Below are positions 45,076 through 53,552 of a stretch of 64,000 nucleotides of DNA, piece by piece. How positions within the stretch are numbered: the first letter of the stretch is position 1; every line of letters begins with the position of its first letter. This DNA comes from Myxococcales bacterium. GTDB taxonomy: Bacteria > Myxococcota_A > Polyangia > Nannocystales > Nannocystaceae. The notes under the pieces are model-generated. The model had not been told where the DNA came from, ran no database searches, and saw only the letters and a list, made by a program, of their open reading frames with translations. The position numbers and the translations under genes were made by a program. The stretch is taken from assembly GCA_020633335.1 (NCBI GenBank), contig JACKDU010000008.1, positions 404,995-468,994 on the forward strand, read 5' to 3'.

Positions 45076-46019
45076 AGGGCACCTCCCGCGAGGAGACCGA
45101 GGACGACCAGCGCGGCGATCGGCGCCGCCCCGATCCCGTGGCCGCGGAAGCCGAAGGCGAGGCGCGTGTCACCGCGGAGGAAGTCGCCGGCGAGGAAGAG
45201 CGAGCCCCAGCCGCCGACGCCGAAGGCGAAGTCCGCGTGGAGCCCCTGCGACTTGAAGGAGTCGGTCAGCGCGTGCGAGCGGACCACCCCGAGGGCGACG
45301 TCGAAGTGGAGCGCGTTGCGTCGCTGGCTCAGCCAGAGCTGGTTGAGGAGCGCGACCCGCATGCCGTTGCTGTAGGCGATGTTCTCGAGGTCCGGGTTCG
45401 ACGCGCCGATCGTCGACGCGGTCGAGGCGACCGCCCCCGACGAGCGGACGAAGCTGCCGACCAGGCCGACCGTCCAGGGGTGCCAGGCCCGGCGACGGAG
45501 CGCGACCGGGCGGACGGTGAGGCCGCCGCGGAAGCCCCACTGGGTGAGCGGGATGTCGACGCCGCGGTCGCCCGCCGGCACCAACACGCCGACGGCGACG
45601 TCGCCCGAGGCGATGAGCGAGGCGGTGCAGGCCGCGTCCTCGACGAAGCAGAACGCCCCCTTGCCGACCGAGAAGAGCGGCGGCTTGTCGCGCGGGGGAT
45701 CGCCCGGGTGGGCGGTGTCCGAGGGGGGCTCGGGCTCGAAGAAGGGGCCGTACTCCTTCGGCGGCGCCTTGGCGGCGCTGACCGGCGGGACCGTCGTGAC
45801 CACGGCCGGATCAGGGGCCGGCTCGGGCGCGGCCAGCCGGATCCCGGGATCGCTGCCGTCACTCTCAAGGCGCTCGGCTGGAGCAGCGGCCTCTGCGGGC
45901 GCCTCTGCAGACGCCTCCACCGCGGCCGCGGGCGCGGCCGGCGGGGGCTCGGTCGCGGGAGCGGCCGCGGCGGTCAGGCCGAGGAGGAGCGGCAGGAGGT
46001 GGAGCGAGGCTGGCAGCAC
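45072..46019 (-). CDS. Exported Pro/Ala-linker protein, partner of the 44125 gene
   Basis: 315 residues from GTG 46019. The signal peptide is followed by a Pro/Ala/Glu linker of about 85 residues and a beta-rich domain with one Cys pair (CFVEDAAC), matching the CFIADPRC pair in the neighbouring protein. This common Cys pair supports paralogy. The C-terminus ends in a hydrophobic stretch (PIAALVVLGLLAGGAL) that could be a TM helix. The two genes overlap by 4 nt and are surely co-translated. No family is recognised; an envelope complex is inferred. Confidence 0.65.
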   Translation of the reverse strand: MLPASLHLLPLLLGLTAAAAPATEPPPAAPAAAVEASAEAPAEAAAPAERLESDGSDPGIRLAAPEPAPDPAVVTTVPPVSAAKAPPKEYGPFFEPEPPSDTAHPGDPPRDKPPLFSVGKGAFCFVEDAACTASLIASGDVAVGVLVPAGDRGVDIPLTQWGFRGGLTVRPVALRRRAWHPWTVGLVGSFVRSSGAVASTASTIGASNPDLENIAYSNGMRVALLNQLWLSQRRNALHFDVALGVVRSHALTDSFKSQGLHADFAFGVGGWGSLFLAGDFLRGDTRLAFGFRGHGIGAAPIAALVVLGLLAGGAL

Positions 46020-46164
46020 CGGCGGTGCCCCCAGGATGCGTCAAGTCGCGGGAGACTTACAACCGCCGACGCGCACCGTCGGGGTGGGCCCGGGGCCGGC
46101 CCCCGGGGCGGCACGGGACCCGCGCGATCGGCCGATCCTCCAGGATCAGACCCGGCCAGGCCGC

Positions 46165-46635
46165 TCAGGAGCCGCCGCCGTCGGCCGCCTCGATCCGATC
46201 GACCGCCCGCCAGAGCGAGCGCATGACCTGGCTCCCGAGGATCTTCGCGGTCTCCGCCTGGGCCCGCTCCCACGCCGGCGCGACCTCCTTGAGGAGGCGG
46301 CTCCCCTTCGGGGTGATGTGGATCGCATGCGACCGGGCGTCCTCGAGGCTGAGGAGCTCGAGCCAGCCGTTTTGGCACATCCGCTCGACGTTGCGGCTGA
46401 CCGTCGACGCGTCCATGTGCATCTTTTGGGAGAGCTCGTTCGGGGTGATCCCCCCCGACTCCATCACCACGACCATCGTGTTGAGCTGGGCGATCCGGAT
46501 CCCGAAGGGGCGCAGCGCCTCGTCGTAGATCCGGGTGATCGCGCGGTTGATCACCCGCAACCGGTAGGCCGCACATTCGCTTGAAATATGCTCCGCAAGT
46601 GCCCCTGCGTGCGGTTTCGCGCGCTTCCCGCCCAT
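46165..46635 (-). CDS. MarR-family transcriptional regulator
   Basis: 156 residues with the MarR winged-helix pattern: an N-terminal dimer helix, IRIAQLNTMVVVMESGGITPNELSQKMHMDASTVSRNVERM (helix-turn-helix), then the beta-wing SLEDARSHAIHITPKG. The family usually represses a divergent or downstream gene and releases on ligand binding. Here the divergent gene is an AmpG-like MFS transporter (46869), so control of that gene is plausible. ATG 46635 is supported by the promoter boxes just upstream. No ligand is inferable. Confidence 0.9.
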   Translation of the reverse strand: MGGKRAKPHAGALAEHISSECAAYRLRVINRAITRIYDEALRPFGIRIAQLNTMVVVMESGGITPNELSQKMHMDASTVSRNVERMCQNGWLELLSLEDARSHAIHITPKGSRLLKEVAPAWERAQAETAKILGSQVMRSLWRAVDRIEAADGGGS

Positions 46636-46643
46636 CGACTTGC

Positions 46644-46671
46644 ATTCTATCTGAGGGCGGGGGTCGGTCAA
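46644..46671 (-). promoter_or_regulatory. Sigma-70-type promoter of the MarR gene
   Basis: TTGACC (46671-46666), 16-nt spacer, TAGAAT (46649-46644), then 8 nt to ATG 46635. The transcript start would lie at or within 2 nt of the start codon. Confidence 0.55.
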
Positions 46672-46738
46672 CCAGGAAGGGCGTCCAAGACCGCGCCAGC
46701 GCCCGTATGCGCGGTTTTGTAGATGCAAGGAACGGCCA

Positions 46739-46752
46739 TGACCCAAGGGACA
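46739..46752. repeat. Imperfect palindrome TGACCC-AA-GGGACA (copy 4 of 4)
   Basis: One mismatch to the 14-bp core. It lies in the 233-nt region between the divergent MarR and MFS genes, where an operator would be expected, though the MarR site could be another sequence. Confidence 0.4.
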
Positions 46753-46854
46753 GGGTGAGCGCGCGGCCGACCGCGCCGCGCGCCCGCGCCGAGCCCCTCC
46801 CCGGCGCGCCCCCGGCACCTCCTGGGCATTTTTTGGCGGGCGCCCGCGCCCGGG

Positions 46855-46860
46855 TAGGAT
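46855..46860 (+). promoter_or_regulatory. -10-like box TAGGAT for the MFS gene
   Basis: TAGGAT, 8 nt before TTG 46869. Confidence 0.4.
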
Positions 46861-46868
46861 GGCCGCCC

Positions 46869-48221
46869 TTGCCCGCCGACCCCTCGCCCGCCCCGGATCG
46901 CCCGCGGGCGCCGCCTCCCGCCCTCTGGACCGGGACGACCTACTTCGCGGAGGGGCTCCCCTGGTCGATCCTGCACCAGATCGCCGCCGAGCTCTTCACC
47001 GCCCTCGGGCTCCCGGCCCGCCAGGTCGGGTACACATCCGCGCTCCACCTGACGAGCACGCTCAAGTTCGCCTGGAGCCCGATCGTCGATCTCTTCGGCA
47101 CCCTCCGCCGCTGGATGATCGCCACCCAGGCGCTGATGGGGGTGGTCGTCGGCCTGGTCGCGGTCCTCGCCCACGCCCTCGCCGAGGGCGGCGGCGGCGG
47201 CGGCGACACCGGGCCGATCTGGATCTGCCTGGTGATCATCGGCGTCCTCAGCGCGACCCACGACATCGCCTGCGACGGCTACTACATGGACGCCCTCGGC
47301 AAGGACGACCAGGCCCGCTACTCCGGGGTCCGGGTCGCCGCCTTCCGGGCGGCGATGCTGGTCGGCTCGTCGGGGCTGGTCTACCTCGGCGGACGGGTGA
47401 GCTGGCTCCTCGCCTTCGGCGCGGCCGCGGCGATCCTCGGCGGCCTCGCCCTCCTCCACCGCCTGATCCTCCCTCACGGCGCCGCTGAGGCCGAGCGCCC
47501 CCGACCCCGCGTCGCCCCCCGCGGCGAGGCGGCGCTGAGCCACGTCCTCCAGGCCTACCTCTCCTTCCTCACCCAGCCCCGGGCGATCGCCGTCCTCGCC
47601 TTCATCCTCTCCTTCAAGCTCGGCGACGCGCTGATGTTCAGCATGTCGAAGGTGCTCTTCCGCGAGCTCGGGGTGACGACCGCCGCCCGCGGGGTGCTCA
47701 ACGGCTTCGGCACCGCGGCCGCGATCGCCGGGGCGATCGTCGCCGGCGCCTGGATCGCCCGCGTCACCCTCACCCGCGCGCTGCCGGCGATCGCCCTGAT
47801 GATGGCGGCGAGCGAGCCCCTCTACCTCCTCCTCGCCGGCGACGCGCTCGGCCGCCGCCTCGCCGTCGGCCTCGAGGCCCCGAGCGCCGCCCTCGCGCTC
47901 CTCTCGCCCGCGCACGCGACGGTCGGCGTGATCCTGGTGCTCGAGCAGCTCTTCGGCGGGATGGCGACCGCCGCCCAGATGGTGTTCATCATGCGGCGCT
48001 GCCACCCCGACCACAAGGCGGCCCACTTCGCCTTCGCGACCGCGGTCTACGCCCTCGCGCAGACCGTGACGGGGACCTACTCGGGGGTCTTCTACGAGAC
48101 CCACGGGGCGATCACCTACTTCGGCCTCACCAGCCTCGCCTGCGTCCCCTGCCTCCTCCTCCTGCCGCGGGTGCCGACCCACCCGACGGTCGCCAGCGGG
48201 GCCGAGGCGGCGAGCGGCTGA
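46869..48221 (+). CDS. AmpG-like MFS permease
   Basis: 450 residues, about 12 TM helices. The sequence YFAEGLPWSILHQIAAELFTALGL at the N-terminus and LKFAWSPIVDLFG in loop 2-3 match the AmpG/PAT branch of the MFS, known for import of murein fragments or acetyl-CoA. TTG 46869 is taken because the TAGGAT box sits 8 nt upstream; no ATG or GTG start fits this frame. Substrate specificity is uncertain. It is divergent from the MarR regulator. Confidence 0.82.
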   Translation: MPADPSPAPDRPRAPPPALWTGTTYFAEGLPWSILHQIAAELFTALGLPARQVGYTSALHLTSTLKFAWSPIVDLFGTLRRWMIATQALMGVVVGLVAVLAHALAEGGGGGGDTGPIWICLVIIGVLSATHDIACDGYYMDALGKDDQARYSGVRVAAFRAAMLVGSSGLVYLGGRVSWLLAFGAAAAILGGLALLHRLILPHGAAEAERPRPRVAPRGEAALSHVLQAYLSFLTQPRAIAVLAFILSFKLGDALMFSMSKVLFRELGVTTAARGVLNGFGTAAAIAGAIVAGAWIARVTLTRALPAIALMMAASEPLYLLLAGDALGRRLAVGLEAPSAALALLSPAHATVGVILVLEQLFGGMATAAQMVFIMRRCHPDHKAAHFAFATAVYALAQTVTGTYSGVFYETHGAITYFGLTSLACVPCLLLLPRVPTHPTVASGAEAASG

Positions 48222-48260
48222 GGCCCGGCGGAGGCGACGCGCGGGCGCCCCGCGATGGGG

Positions 48261-48266
48261 TATCGT
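48261..48266 (+). promoter_or_regulatory. -10-like box TATCGT for the SLC13 gene
   Basis: TATCGT, exactly 6 nt before GTG 48273; it favours that start over ATG 48255. Confidence 0.45.
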
Positions 48267-48272
48267 CCGCCG

Positions 48273-49799
48273 GTGAGCGACCGGACCACCGAGGATCGGC
48301 GGCGGCGCGCCGACGCCCTCCGCCGCCGGCTCGGCCTCGTCCTCGCGCCGCTGGTCTTCGCCGGCCTCCTCGCCGCCCCGCTCGGCCTCGAGGCGCCGGC
48401 CCACCGCCTCGCGGCGATCGTCGCCCTCGCGGTCGTCCTCTGGGTCACCGAGGCGATCCCGCTGGCGGTCACCGCCCTCTTCGCGCCGGCGCTCGCGGTC
48501 CTGATGGGGGTGAGCCCCGCGAGCCAGGCGCTCGCGCCGATCGCCAGCCCGCTGATCTTCCTCTTCCTCGGCGGCTTCTTCATCGCCCGCGCCCTCTCGA
48601 TCCAGGGGATGGATCGCCGGGCCGCGCTCTGGATCCTCAGCCGCCCGCGCCTCGCGGGCTCGCCGAGCCGGGCCCTGGTGGCGATCGCCTTCGTCTCCTT
48701 CGTCGGCTCGATGTGGATCTCGAACACCGCGACGACGGCGATGCTCCTGCCGGTGGCGATCGGCCTGATCGCGGCGATCGATCGCTTCGTCCCCCGCGAC
48801 CAGGAGGAGATCCACGAGAAGATCCGCCGCTTCGGCTCGGGGATGGTCCTGGCGATCGCCTACGCCTCGTCGCTCGGCGGCCTGGCGACGCCGATCGGCA
48901 CCGCCCCCAACGTGATCACCCTCGACCTCCTCGAGCGCCAGGCCGGGATCCGCCTCGACTTCTTCGAGTGGATGAGCTTCGCGCTGCCGGTCGGCCTGGT
49001 CTGCCTGGTCGGCCTCCTGGTGTGGATCCAGGCCCGCTTCCCGCCGCCGCTGAAGAAGATCGAGGGGCTCACCGCGGCGGTCGAGGGCCAGCTCCGCGAG
49101 CTCGGGCCGCTCCGCCCCGGCGAGCTCCGGGCGCTCGTCGTCTTCGCGTTCGCGGTCGTCGGCTGGCTCCTCCCGTCGATCCTCAAGCTCGCCCTCGGCG
49201 CCGACGACCCGCGCACCGCTTGGGCGGCGACCAGCCTCGACGAGGGGGTGGTGGCGATCCTCGCGGCGACGATCCTCTTCGTCACCCCCGACGGCGGCGG
49301 CGAGGGCAAGGCGGTGCTGCCCTGGGACGAGGCGGTGAAGATCGACTGGGGGACCCTCTACCTCCTCGGCGGCGGCCTCGCGCTCGGCAAGATGATGTTC
49401 GACACCGGCCTCGCGGCCGCCCTCGCCCGCGGCGCCCTCGACCTCGCCGGTCCGATCGCATCCTCGCCCTTCGGCCTCCTCGCGCTGGCGACCTTCCTGA
49501 TGACCTACCTGACGGAGATCGCCAGCAACACCGCGACCACCAGCATGATGATCCCGGTGCTCCTGGCGATCGCCCACGAGCTCGGGATCGATCCCCTGCC
49601 GATGGCGCTCTGCGTCACCCTCGCGGCGAGCAACGCCTTCATGCTCCCGGTGTCTACGCCCCCCAACGCGATCGTCTACGGCAGCGGCCACATCCGCCTC
49701 GGCGAGATGATCCGCACCGGCTTCCTCCTCGACGTCTTCGGCTTCCTCGTGCTCCTCGCCTGCGGCGCGCTCCTCCTGCCGCTCCTCGGGCTCGGCTAG
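48273..49799 (+). CDS. SLC13/DASS-family sodium:anion (dicarboxylate) symporter
   Basis: 508 residues, about 11-12 TM helices. The two SNT motifs that bind Na+ and substrate are present (ISNTATTAMLLPV and ASNTATTSMMIPV), as is the SLC13 signature ASNAFMLPVSTPPNAIVYGSG. The family imports C4-dicarboxylates, citrate or sulfate with Na+. The substrate here is unknown; dicarboxylate is the default guess. GTG 48273 is preferred because TATCGT lies 6 nt upstream; ATG 48255 would add six residues and overlap that box. No terminator is evident after the stop. Confidence 0.9.
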   Translation: MSDRTTEDRRRRADALRRRLGLVLAPLVFAGLLAAPLGLEAPAHRLAAIVALAVVLWVTEAIPLAVTALFAPALAVLMGVSPASQALAPIASPLIFLFLGGFFIARALSIQGMDRRAALWILSRPRLAGSPSRALVAIAFVSFVGSMWISNTATTAMLLPVAIGLIAAIDRFVPRDQEEIHEKIRRFGSGMVLAIAYASSLGGLATPIGTAPNVITLDLLERQAGIRLDFFEWMSFALPVGLVCLVGLLVWIQARFPPPLKKIEGLTAAVEGQLRELGPLRPGELRALVVFAFAVVGWLLPSILKLALGADDPRTAWAATSLDEGVVAILAATILFVTPDGGGEGKAVLPWDEAVKIDWGTLYLLGGGLALGKMMFDTGLAAALARGALDLAGPIASSPFGLLALATFLMTYLTEIASNTATTSMMIPVLLAIAHELGIDPLPMALCVTLAASNAFMLPVSTPPNAIVYGSGHIRLGEMIRTGFLLDVFGFLVLLACGALLLPLLGLG

Positions 49800-49909
49800 G
49801 GCCACGCGCCCGCGTCGCCTCGCGGGGCGTCGGATCTCAAACGCCGTTCGTGCGCTCGAGAGCGCGCGCGTCGCCGGCGATCCGCCGTCAACGCGCCGGC
49901 CCGGCGATC

Positions 49910-49915
49910 TAAGAT
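49910..49915 (+). promoter_or_regulatory. -10-like box TAAGAT for the 49924 kinase
   Basis: TAAGAT, 8 nt before GTG 49924; leaderless arrangement. Confidence 0.45.
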
Positions 49916-49923
49916 GCGAGGCG

Positions 49924-51465
49924 GTGACGGAGATGGGAGAGGGAGAGAGACCGAGCCCGAGCGTCGCGCTCCTCGATCGCCGCGGCGCGCTCCTCGACTA
50001 CAACGAGCGGCTCACCGAGGAGCTCCGGCCCGCCCGCCGCGAGCTCTCCCTCGGCGGCGACTTCTTCGGGCTCCTCGCCGCCGCCGCCGGGTTCGAGGCC
50101 GCGGCCCGGAGCCGCGACGGCTTCGGCGTCCCCCGCACCTACCGCTACCTCCGCGGGGGCGAGATCGTCGAGGTCGACGAGTCCGTCACCGCGGCCGGCA
50201 AGATCCTCCGGCTCGCCCGCTGGGGCGAGGCCGCCGCGGAGCGCCCGGGCGGGCCGCGCCTGGAGCTCCACGACGCCGCCGGGCTCCTCGCGCTCCGTCG
50301 CCGCGCGCACGCCGAGCTCCTGCGGGCGAAGGAGGCGGCCACCGCCGCGACCGCGGCGAGCGCCCAGAGCCGCTTCGCCGCCACCGTCAGCCACGAGCTG
50401 CGGACGCCGATGCAGGGGATCCTCGGGATGACCTCGCTCCTCCTCCGCACCCCGGTCGACGCGACCCAGGCGGCCTACCTCAGCGCCCTCGACAAGTCGG
50501 GGCGCCTCCTCCTCGACCTGATCAACGACATCGTCGACGCTTCGAAGATCGAGGAGGGCCAGCTCGGCCTCCGCGCGACCCACGTCGACCTGATCGAGTG
50601 CGCGGAGTCGGTGATCACCCTCCTCGACCCGCAGGCGCGCGAGCGGAGCCTCGATCTCCGCCTGACGATCGACCCCCGAGTGCCGCGGGCGATCTCCTCG
50701 GACCCGCTCCGCCTCCGCCAGATCCTGATCAACCTCGTCAGCAACGCGGTCAAGTTCACGCCCCGCGGCGGGGTCACCCTCTCGATCCGGCCGGTCGGCG
50801 AGGGCTCGCCGCCGGCCCGGCTCCGCTTTGAGATCGCCGACACCGGGATCGGCATCCCGGCCGACGAGCGCGCCCACCTCTTCGCCGCCGACGACACCCG
50901 GGGCGGCCAGACCCTCTCGCTCACCCGCTCCCTGGTCGAGGCGATCGGCGGGACGATCGGCGTCGAGAGCGAGCCCGGCGAGGGCTCGCGCTTCTGGTTC
51001 GAGATCCCGGCGCCGATCGACGAGGGCCCGCCCGCGCCCGAGGCCCCGCCGGCGCTCGACCTCCGCGGCCTCCGGGTCCTGGTGGTCGAGGACGACGACG
51101 TCAACCAGGCGGTGATCGAGGCGTTCTTGAGCGGCGCCGAGGCGATCGTGACCCTGGTCGGTGAGGGCCGGGCGGCGATCGAGGCCTGCGCGAGGGACGA
51201 CTTCGACGTCGTCCTGATGGACATCCACCTCCCGGACATGGACGGCTTCGCGGCGACCCGCCAGATCCGGGCCCAGCGCCGGCCGGGCGCCGCGCTCCCG
51301 GCCTTCATCGCGATCTCGGCCGACACCGAGCAGGCGATCGAGGTCGGGGCCGCGAGCGCGGCGATGGACGCCTGCGTCGCCAAGCCCTTCACGCGCCAGC
51401 GCTTCCTCGAGGCGATCGCCCGGGTCGTCGCCGCCCGCGCGGAGCCGAGCCGCCGAGCGACGTGA
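49924..51465 (+). CDS. Soluble hybrid histidine kinase (PAS-like / HisKA / HATPase / REC) with a degenerate ATP lid
   Basis: 513 residues, no TM helix. A short PAS-like N-terminus (VALLDRRGALLDYNERLTEE) is followed by HisKA (SHELRTPMQGILGM), an ATPase domain with intact N box (NLVSNAVKFTP) and G1 (DTGIGIP), and a receiver with phospho-Asp in VLMDIHLPDMDGF and Lys in VAKPF. The F/G2 region is degenerate: where GxGLGL is expected, the sequence reads RGGQTLSLTRSLVEAIGG. ATP binding or kinase activity may be weak or absent. GTG 49924 is supported by the TAAGAT box. Confidence 0.87.
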   Translation: MTEMGEGERPSPSVALLDRRGALLDYNERLTEELRPARRELSLGGDFFGLLAAAAGFEAAARSRDGFGVPRTYRYLRGGEIVEVDESVTAAGKILRLARWGEAAAERPGGPRLELHDAAGLLALRRRAHAELLRAKEAATAATAASAQSRFAATVSHELRTPMQGILGMTSLLLRTPVDATQAAYLSALDKSGRLLLDLINDIVDASKIEEGQLGLRATHVDLIECAESVITLLDPQARERSLDLRLTIDPRVPRAISSDPLRLRQILINLVSNAVKFTPRGGVTLSIRPVGEGSPPARLRFEIADTGIGIPADERAHLFAADDTRGGQTLSLTRSLVEAIGGTIGVESEPGEGSRFWFEIPAPIDEGPPAPEAPPALDLRGLRVLVVEDDDVNQAVIEAFLSGAEAIVTLVGEGRAAIEACARDDFDVVLMDIHLPDMDGFAATRQIRAQRRPGAALPAFIAISADTEQAIEVGAASAAMDACVAKPFTRQRFLEAIARVVAARAEPSRRAT

Positions 51466-51494
51466 TCCCGATCCGCTGAGGGCGCGGGCGGGGC

Positions 51495-52430
51495 TCAGCC
51501 CGCGCGGGCGGGCTCGGCCGCGCCGCCCGGGTCCGCGCCCCGCCGCAGCGCCCAGAAGGCCGCGAGGCTGAGGCCGGCGATCAGGTGCCAGACGCCCCAC
51601 CAGGCGGCGATGATCGCCGCCCCGCCGAGGCCGCCGAAGAAGGTGAAGATCAGGACGAGCCCGAGGCCGCTGTTCTGGATCCCGATCTCGATCGTCAGCG
51701 CGCGCCGATCGGCGCGCGGCAGACGACCTGCCCTTGCGACCAGGTTGCCGAGGGTGAAGGCCGAGGCGTTGTGGAGGGCGACGACCCCGATGATCGCGCC
51801 GATGTGGGCGATGAAGGCAGACCAGTTCTTGCTCATCGCCGCGGCGATGAAGCCGGCGAGGAAGAGGAGCGAGATCCAGCGCATCGGCTTGCGGAGGCGG
51901 GCGGCGACCCGCGGGAGGCGCGAGGCGGTCCACATCCCGAGGACGAGCGGGAGGCCGAGGATCAGGCCGATCGTCGCCACCATGTCGCCGGCGTCGAGCT
52001 CGACCTGGGTGAGGAGGCTGGCGACCCCGGGATCGCGGCTCCCCCAGAAGGCGAGGTTGAAGGGGGTCATGACGACCGCGGCCAGGGTGGTGATCGCGGT
52101 CATCGTCACCGAGACCCCGGTGTTCCCCTTGCCGAGGTGGGTGATCACGTTCGAGACGTTGCCGCCGGGGCAGGAGGCGACGACCATCATCCCGAGGCCG
52201 ACGCTCGGCTGGACCTCGAGGAGGGCGACGAGCGCGAAGGTCAGCGCCGGCAGGAGGATGAGCTGGCCGAGGAGCCCGAGGACGATCGCCCGCGGCTCGC
52301 GGAGCACCCGGCGGAAGTCGTCGACCCGGAGGTCGAGCGCGACCCCAAACATGATGATCCCGAGGATGACGTTGAGGAGCCCGAGCGAGCGGGCGTCAAA
52401 CGCGAGGTGGACCTGGTCGAGCGCATCCAT
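51495..52430 (-). CDS. BASS-family bile acid:sodium symporter (SBF-like)
   Basis: 311 residues, about 9-10 TM helices. SBF signatures are visible: VVASCPGGNVSNVITHLGKGNTGVSVTMTAI (the Na+-site motif) and EIGIQNSGLGLVLIFTFF. This family imports organic anions such as bile acids, pantoate or pyruvate with Na+. The substrate is unknown. A TATCCT box about 50-60 nt upstream of ATG 52430 implies a normal leader. It lies downstream of the ATP-grasp gene with a 169-nt gap, so common transcription is possible but not shown. Confidence 0.87.
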   Translation of the reverse strand: MDALDQVHLAFDARSLGLLNVILGIIMFGVALDLRVDDFRRVLREPRAIVLGLLGQLILLPALTFALVALLEVQPSVGLGMMVVASCPGGNVSNVITHLGKGNTGVSVTMTAITTLAAVVMTPFNLAFWGSRDPGVASLLTQVELDAGDMVATIGLILGLPLVLGMWTASRLPRVAARLRKPMRWISLLFLAGFIAAAMSKNWSAFIAHIGAIIGVVALHNASAFTLGNLVARAGRLPRADRRALTIEIGIQNSGLGLVLIFTFFGGLGGAAIIAAWWGVWHLIAGLSLAAFWALRRGADPGGAAEPARAG

Positions 52431-52599
52431 GGCAGACGGCGGGCGGCGGGCGGCGGGCGAGCGCCGCTCCTCGTGCTTGACCGGGAGGATAGCCGAATCG
52501 AAGCCGTCGATGTTGTCGGTGATCGGCGAGCTGCTGACCGGTCGTCTCTGCGGATCGACCGACCTCTCGGGACGTCGAGGTCCGTCGCGCCGCCGTCGA

Positions 52600-53535
52600 T
52601 CACCCCGCGAGGGCGCAGACGATCGCCGCGCTCAGCTCACCTCCGGCCGCCCGATCGAAGGCGACGAACATCGGCCCGTTGTTGATCTCGAGGAAGAGGA
52701 GGCGGCCGCTCGCCGGCTCGGCCTTGAAGTCGGCGGCCGCGAAGTCGAGCCCGAGCGCGTCCATCAGCCGGCCGAAGGGGGCCGCGAGCTCGGGCGGCGG
52801 CGTCCGACGCTCGACCCTCGCGCCGGGATCTTCGCGATAGTCGAGGGCGTCGGCGATCACTTCGAAGGCGAAGAGCTCGATCGGCCGGGCGCCGGGGCTC
52901 GTACGGGCGCCACGGACCCCGTAGAGGCGGAGCTCGGGCGGCACCAGCTCGGGCTGGACGATCGCCGGCGCGGCCGCGATCCCGCCGCGGAGCGCGGTCG
53001 CGTCGACGAGCTCGTCGACCCGCCGACAGTGGCCGCCGCCGCCGACCGGCTTGGCGACCCAGGGGCCGCCCGGTCGCCGCGCGAGCGCGCCGAGCTCGTT
53101 GGTCGCCAGTGTCTCGGGGATCTCGAGGCCGCAGGCGCGCGCGAGCCCGAGGGCGTGGAGCTTGTTGGTCTGGCGGAACATCCCGGCGCGGTTGAGCCAG
53201 GCGACCTCGGGGTGAGCGGCGAGCCAGCCGGCGAGGGTCGTGTACCAGGCGCCCGCCCGGAAGGCGCTCGCCTCCCGCCGATCGTGGAGGTGCTCAAAGA
53301 CGTCGTGGCGGACGAAGGCCGCGCTCGGGCGGCGCTCGACGCCGTCGATCGTCAGCCGATCGTCGGCCAGCGACCAGGTGATCGCCGGCGCCGTCGCGGC
53401 GCCGATCCGGAGGTCGAGGTGGTCGATCTCCGCCCGCGCGAGCGCGCTGGCGATGACGTCGAGGTTGGGATCGCGGACGCCCCCGGCGACCAGGACGAGG
53501 GGCGCAGCGCCGCGCGTCGTCGTTCCCCCACTCAT
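52600..53535 (-). CDS. ATP-grasp ligase of graspetide (omega-ester peptide) type, PsnB-like
   Basis: 311 residues. It shows the ATP-grasp layout of MvdD/PsnB-like ligases: an N-terminal domain, WLNRAGMFRQTNKLHALGLARACGLEIPETLATN, the nucleotide-binding WVAKPVGGGG loop and the metal-binding end LFLEINNGPMFVAFD. Enzymes of this family activate Asp/Glu side chains with ATP and join them to Thr/Ser or Lys as esters or amides. It lies 17 nt downstream of the repeat-containing precursor gene, with GGGAGGG as ribosome site before ATG 53535. The lack of amino-acid-ligase neighbours argues against a glutathione- or RimK-type function. Confidence 0.85.
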   Translation of the reverse strand: MSGGTTTRGAAPLVLVAGGVRDPNLDVIASALARAEIDHLDLRIGAATAPAITWSLADDRLTIDGVERRPSAAFVRHDVFEHLHDRREASAFRAGAWYTTLAGWLAAHPEVAWLNRAGMFRQTNKLHALGLARACGLEIPETLATNELGALARRPGGPWVAKPVGGGGHCRRVDELVDATALRGGIAAAPAIVQPELVPPELRLYGVRGARTSPGARPIELFAFEVIADALDYREDPGARVERRTPPPELAAPFGRLMDALGLDFAAADFKAEPASGRLLFLEINNGPMFVAFDRAAGGELSAAIVCALAG

Positions 53536-53552
53536 CGCCCTCCCGCTGCCGC

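Noticed and set aside
52600..53535. RimK or glutathione synthetase annotation for the ATP-grasp gene
   Set aside because: Layout and the adjoining multi-core precursor fit a graspetide ligase; no glutamate-ligase partners are present.
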